Made by a program: the position numbers and the translations under genes | Assembly: GCA_020026075.1 (NCBI GenBank) | Contig: JAHHQZ010000001.1 | Coordinates: forward strand, 1-64,000 | DNA length: 64,000 nucleotides | Reading direction: 5' to 3' | Origin: Actinobacillus sp. | Lineage (GTDB): Bacteria; Pseudomonadota; Gammaproteobacteria; Enterobacterales; Pasteurellaceae | The notes under the pieces: model-generated | Seen by the model: the letters and a program-made list of their open reading frames with translations, nothing else | The model's database searches: none | Told to the model about the DNA's origin: nothing | Shown here: piece after piece, positions 62,357-64,000 of the stretch | How positions within the stretch are numbered: the first letter of the stretch is position 1 | How the letters are laid out: each line of letters opens with the position of its first letter

Positions 62357-63375
62357 TAGCGTGGCACCACAGCTTTGGTTAATAATTCAGTATATTCGGC
62401 GTGAACATCGCTGTGCAATGTAATACCGCCGCCGCTACGAAAATACAGCCCTTGCGAGGTTTGTTCAATAAAGCGAATAGCCACCGCACTTTGTAAATTT
62501 TCGCCGTCAAATACGCCAAAAACGCCAGTGTAATAGCCACGCTGTGCCTGTTCCGCTTGACGGATTATGGCGAGAGTACTGGCTTTGGGTGCACCACTAA
62601 TGGAGCCAGCAGGCAGTAGTTTATCAAGCAATGTTCCCAGATTTTCCTGCCAATTTTCTGCTAGATCGCCGCAAATTTCAGAACTTGTTTGAATAATCCC
62701 GCCTTGCTCGGTGGGGACGGTTTGCGTAAAACGAAAACGTGGCACACGAATATTTTCAGCAACCATCGCCAAGTCGTTGCGCATTAAATCCACAATGGTG
62801 AAATGTTCACGCTGTTCTTTTTCATCAGCGAGCAAGGTTATTATGGCGTTTTTTTCATCGCCTTTTGCAAATGCCTGCGTACCTTTCATTGGAAAGGTAT
62901 AAATTTTGTTCGCTTTGGTTTCTACAAAAGCCTCTGGTGAAAAGCACACAAAAGGTGTGGCAAGGTTCGCCATATACAGCTTAAACGGAGCGTGGCTTTG
63001 CTGGTAAAGGGCGGCAAGTGTCGCCTCCGTTTGAAGTAGACTGGCAAACGTTAAGTTCACCAAATAGCTGTCGCCGTGCTGTAAGCCCTGTTGCACCACA
63101 TCAAACGCCCTTTGATAATTTGCAAAACTTGGCGGCGTTACTTGCCAGCAACGAGGCGGCGAACTCGGATTTTCCTGTGGTTTTAGCGAGGAAAATTGAT
63201 AGAAAATCCCCTGTTCAGCACAATCCGCAAGGGGAACCAGCAGGGGCTTTTGCCTTTCAAAATCAATTAAAAAGAAAAAGGCTTGACGTTGCTGACCGAA
63301 TTGGTTGGCATGTTGAATAAAATTTTGCAATGGCGAAATTCCTTTAAAAAATATAAGATATGCCGTCATTTTCAT
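62356..63375 (-). CDS. pabB: Aminodeoxychorismate synthase component I
   Basis: 339 residues, chorismate-binding family: GDSYLVNLTFASLL, FVCFSPEAFVETKANKIYTFPMKGT, EHFTIVDLMRNDLAMVAENIRV, LLPAGSISGAPKASTLAII and GVFGVFDGENLQSAVAIRF. It lacks the longer N-terminal region of E. coli PabB (453), like the short Haemophilus type. Start is at 63375 or at the second Met (63369). Its start codon is only 12 bases from that of the divergent pabA-like gene. Confidence 0.9.
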   Translation of the reverse strand: MKMTAYLIFFKGISPLQNFIQHANQFGQQRQAFFFLIDFERQKPLLVPLADCAEQGIFYQFSSLKPQENPSSPPRCWQVTPPSFANYQRAFDVVQQGLQHGDSYLVNLTFASLLQTEATLAALYQQSHAPFKLYMANLATPFVCFSPEAFVETKANKIYTFPMKGTQAFAKGDEKNAIITLLADEKEQREHFTIVDLMRNDLAMVAENIRVPRFRFTQTVPTEQGGIIQTSSEICGDLAENWQENLGTLLDKLLPAGSISGAPKASTLAIIRQAEQAQRGYYTGVFGVFDGENLQSAVAIRFIEQTSQGLYFRSGGGITLHSDVHAEYTELLTKAVVPR

Positions 63376-63387
63376 AACGGAAAACCT

Positions 63388-64000
63388 ATGTCAAACCCTG
63401 TTCAAGTGCTTGTGGTGGACAACCACGATTCCTTTACTTTTAATTTAATTGAGCTTTTACGCCAGTTGGGCGTACCATTTCAGCATTGTTTTGTGGAAAA
63501 TTTGCCTAGCGAGCAAACGCTGGTACAGTTTTCGCATTTTTTAATTTCTCCAGGCCCTGACGTGCCAAGTGCTTATCCGCAGTTGAACCGCTTTTGGCGA
63601 TGGGCGGAACAACAGAAACAGATTTCCGTGCTAGGCATTTGTTTAGGGCATCAAAGTTTGTGTGAATTTTTTGGTGGCACGTTGCAACAGCTTGCTAAGC
63701 CACGTCACGGCGAGCAACATTTACTCTATCAACAGACTGAAAATCCACTGTTTAAAGGGCTGCCTGATAAGTTCACTGTGGGGCTTTATCACTCTTGGCA
63801 AGTGGCTCGTCAAACCTTGCCTGCGGTGTTGCAAATCATTGCGAGCAATGGGGTAGGCGATATTTTAGCCGTTGCCCATAAGCATTTGCCGTTTTACGGC
63901 GTGCAGTTTCACCCTGAGTCCATTATGTCGGCTTTTGGTTTGGAAATTTTCACAAACTGGCTGAACGTAGGTCGGAATTTTCGTCAAAATTTTGTCAAAA
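63388..64000 (+). CDS. pabA: Glutamine amidotransferase, pabA/trpG-like (cut by window end)
   Basis: At least 204 residues, no stop before the window ends. Class I GATase: VVDNHDSFTFNLIELLRQLG, LISPGPDVPSAYP, LGICLGHQSLCEFFGG (Cys in GICLGHQ) and VQFHPES. Its natural partner is pabB next door, so it likely supplies ammonia for aminodeoxychorismate. The last residues in view (NVGRNFRQNFVK) come from a YYGGAAT copy, as in TsaE (LGRNILQNF). Confidence 0.88.
   Translation, partial: MSNPVQVLVVDNHDSFTFNLIELLRQLGVPFQHCFVENLPSEQTLVQFSHFLISPGPDVPSAYPQLNRFWRWAEQQKQISVLGICLGHQSLCEFFGGTLQQLAKPRHGEQHLLYQQTENPLFKGLPDKFTVGLYHSWQVARQTLPAVLQIIASNGVGDILAVAHKHLPFYGVQFHPESIMSAFGLEIFTNWLNVGRNFRQNFVK
63969..64000 (+). 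repeat. YYGGAAT word in the pabA C-terminus, running to the window end
   Basis: AGGTCGGAATTTTCGTC then AAAATTTTG; may be a full inverted pair beyond the window. Confidence 0.7.

Overview
The window looks like the chromosome of a Pasteurellaceae gammaproteobacterium. The run dksA-pcnB-folK, tsaE-amiB-mutL-miaA next to kdsB-lpxK-msbA-comEC is the order I remember from Haemophilus. ArcB is the short form without an obvious PAS domain, ExbB is short, and the asnA/asnC, udp and nhaC genes also fit the family. I could not run any search, so gene identities rest on recognised motifs and on recall of family sequences.

Layout. 1-5.4 kb is an accessory, AT-rich strip: two frameshifted genes with MORN-like repeats (one secreted), a decayed IS30-family transposase, and a pectin-lyase-type autotransporter set between 38-bp direct repeats. 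From 5.4 to 64 kb the DNA is dense housekeeping sequence: rsuA, uvrD, kdsB-lpxK-msbA (lipid A/LPS), comEC (DNA uptake), dksA, pcnB-folK, a candidate Fur-controlled small RNA, tyrS, tsaE-amiB-mutL-miaA, a NYN/LOTUS-type RNA protein, brnQ, tex, greB, a DUF5718-like gene, an exported Ntn amide hydrolase, deaD, pnp with a long leader stem, arcB, ubiA, an HI0933/YhiN flavoprotein, serC, a small charged protein of unknown role, tRNA-Val, gltX, tRNA-Ala, aroG, lysS, prfB (programmed frameshift), exbB-exbD-tonB, ubiC, a YqaA-type membrane protein, nhaC behind a lysine riboswitch, dapA, yggS, a MarC-type protein, typA, glnA, asnA/asnC, udp and a pabA/pabB/pabC-like set cut by the window end.

How the genes work together. 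Clear groups are LPS precursor and export (kdsB, lpxK, msbA), translation and RNA decay (pcnB, pnp, deaD, dksA, greB, tex), TonB energy transduction with iron-type regulation, ubiquinone entry steps (ubiC, ubiA), lysine supply (dapA beside riboswitch-controlled nhaC), nitrogen assimilation (glnA, asnA, asnC) and folate (folK, pab genes).

The strongest unexplained signal is a short word, roughly A(G/C)G(C/T)(C/T)GGAAT(A/T)TTT, followed about one helical turn later by AAAATTTTG. It occurs at about 35 places between 6 and 64 kb and I found none in the accessory strip. It appears singly inside coding regions, at gene ends where it supplies stop codons, and as inverted pairs that look like terminators. 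Density and layout resemble a DNA uptake signal, while the Haemophilus uptake word AAGTGCGGT is nearly absent. A mobile palindrome (REP- or RPE-like) is the main alternative. Other points of interest are the candidate Fur-regulated sRNA, an AUU start for pcnB, the pnp leader stem and the duplicated NYN/LOTUS protein.
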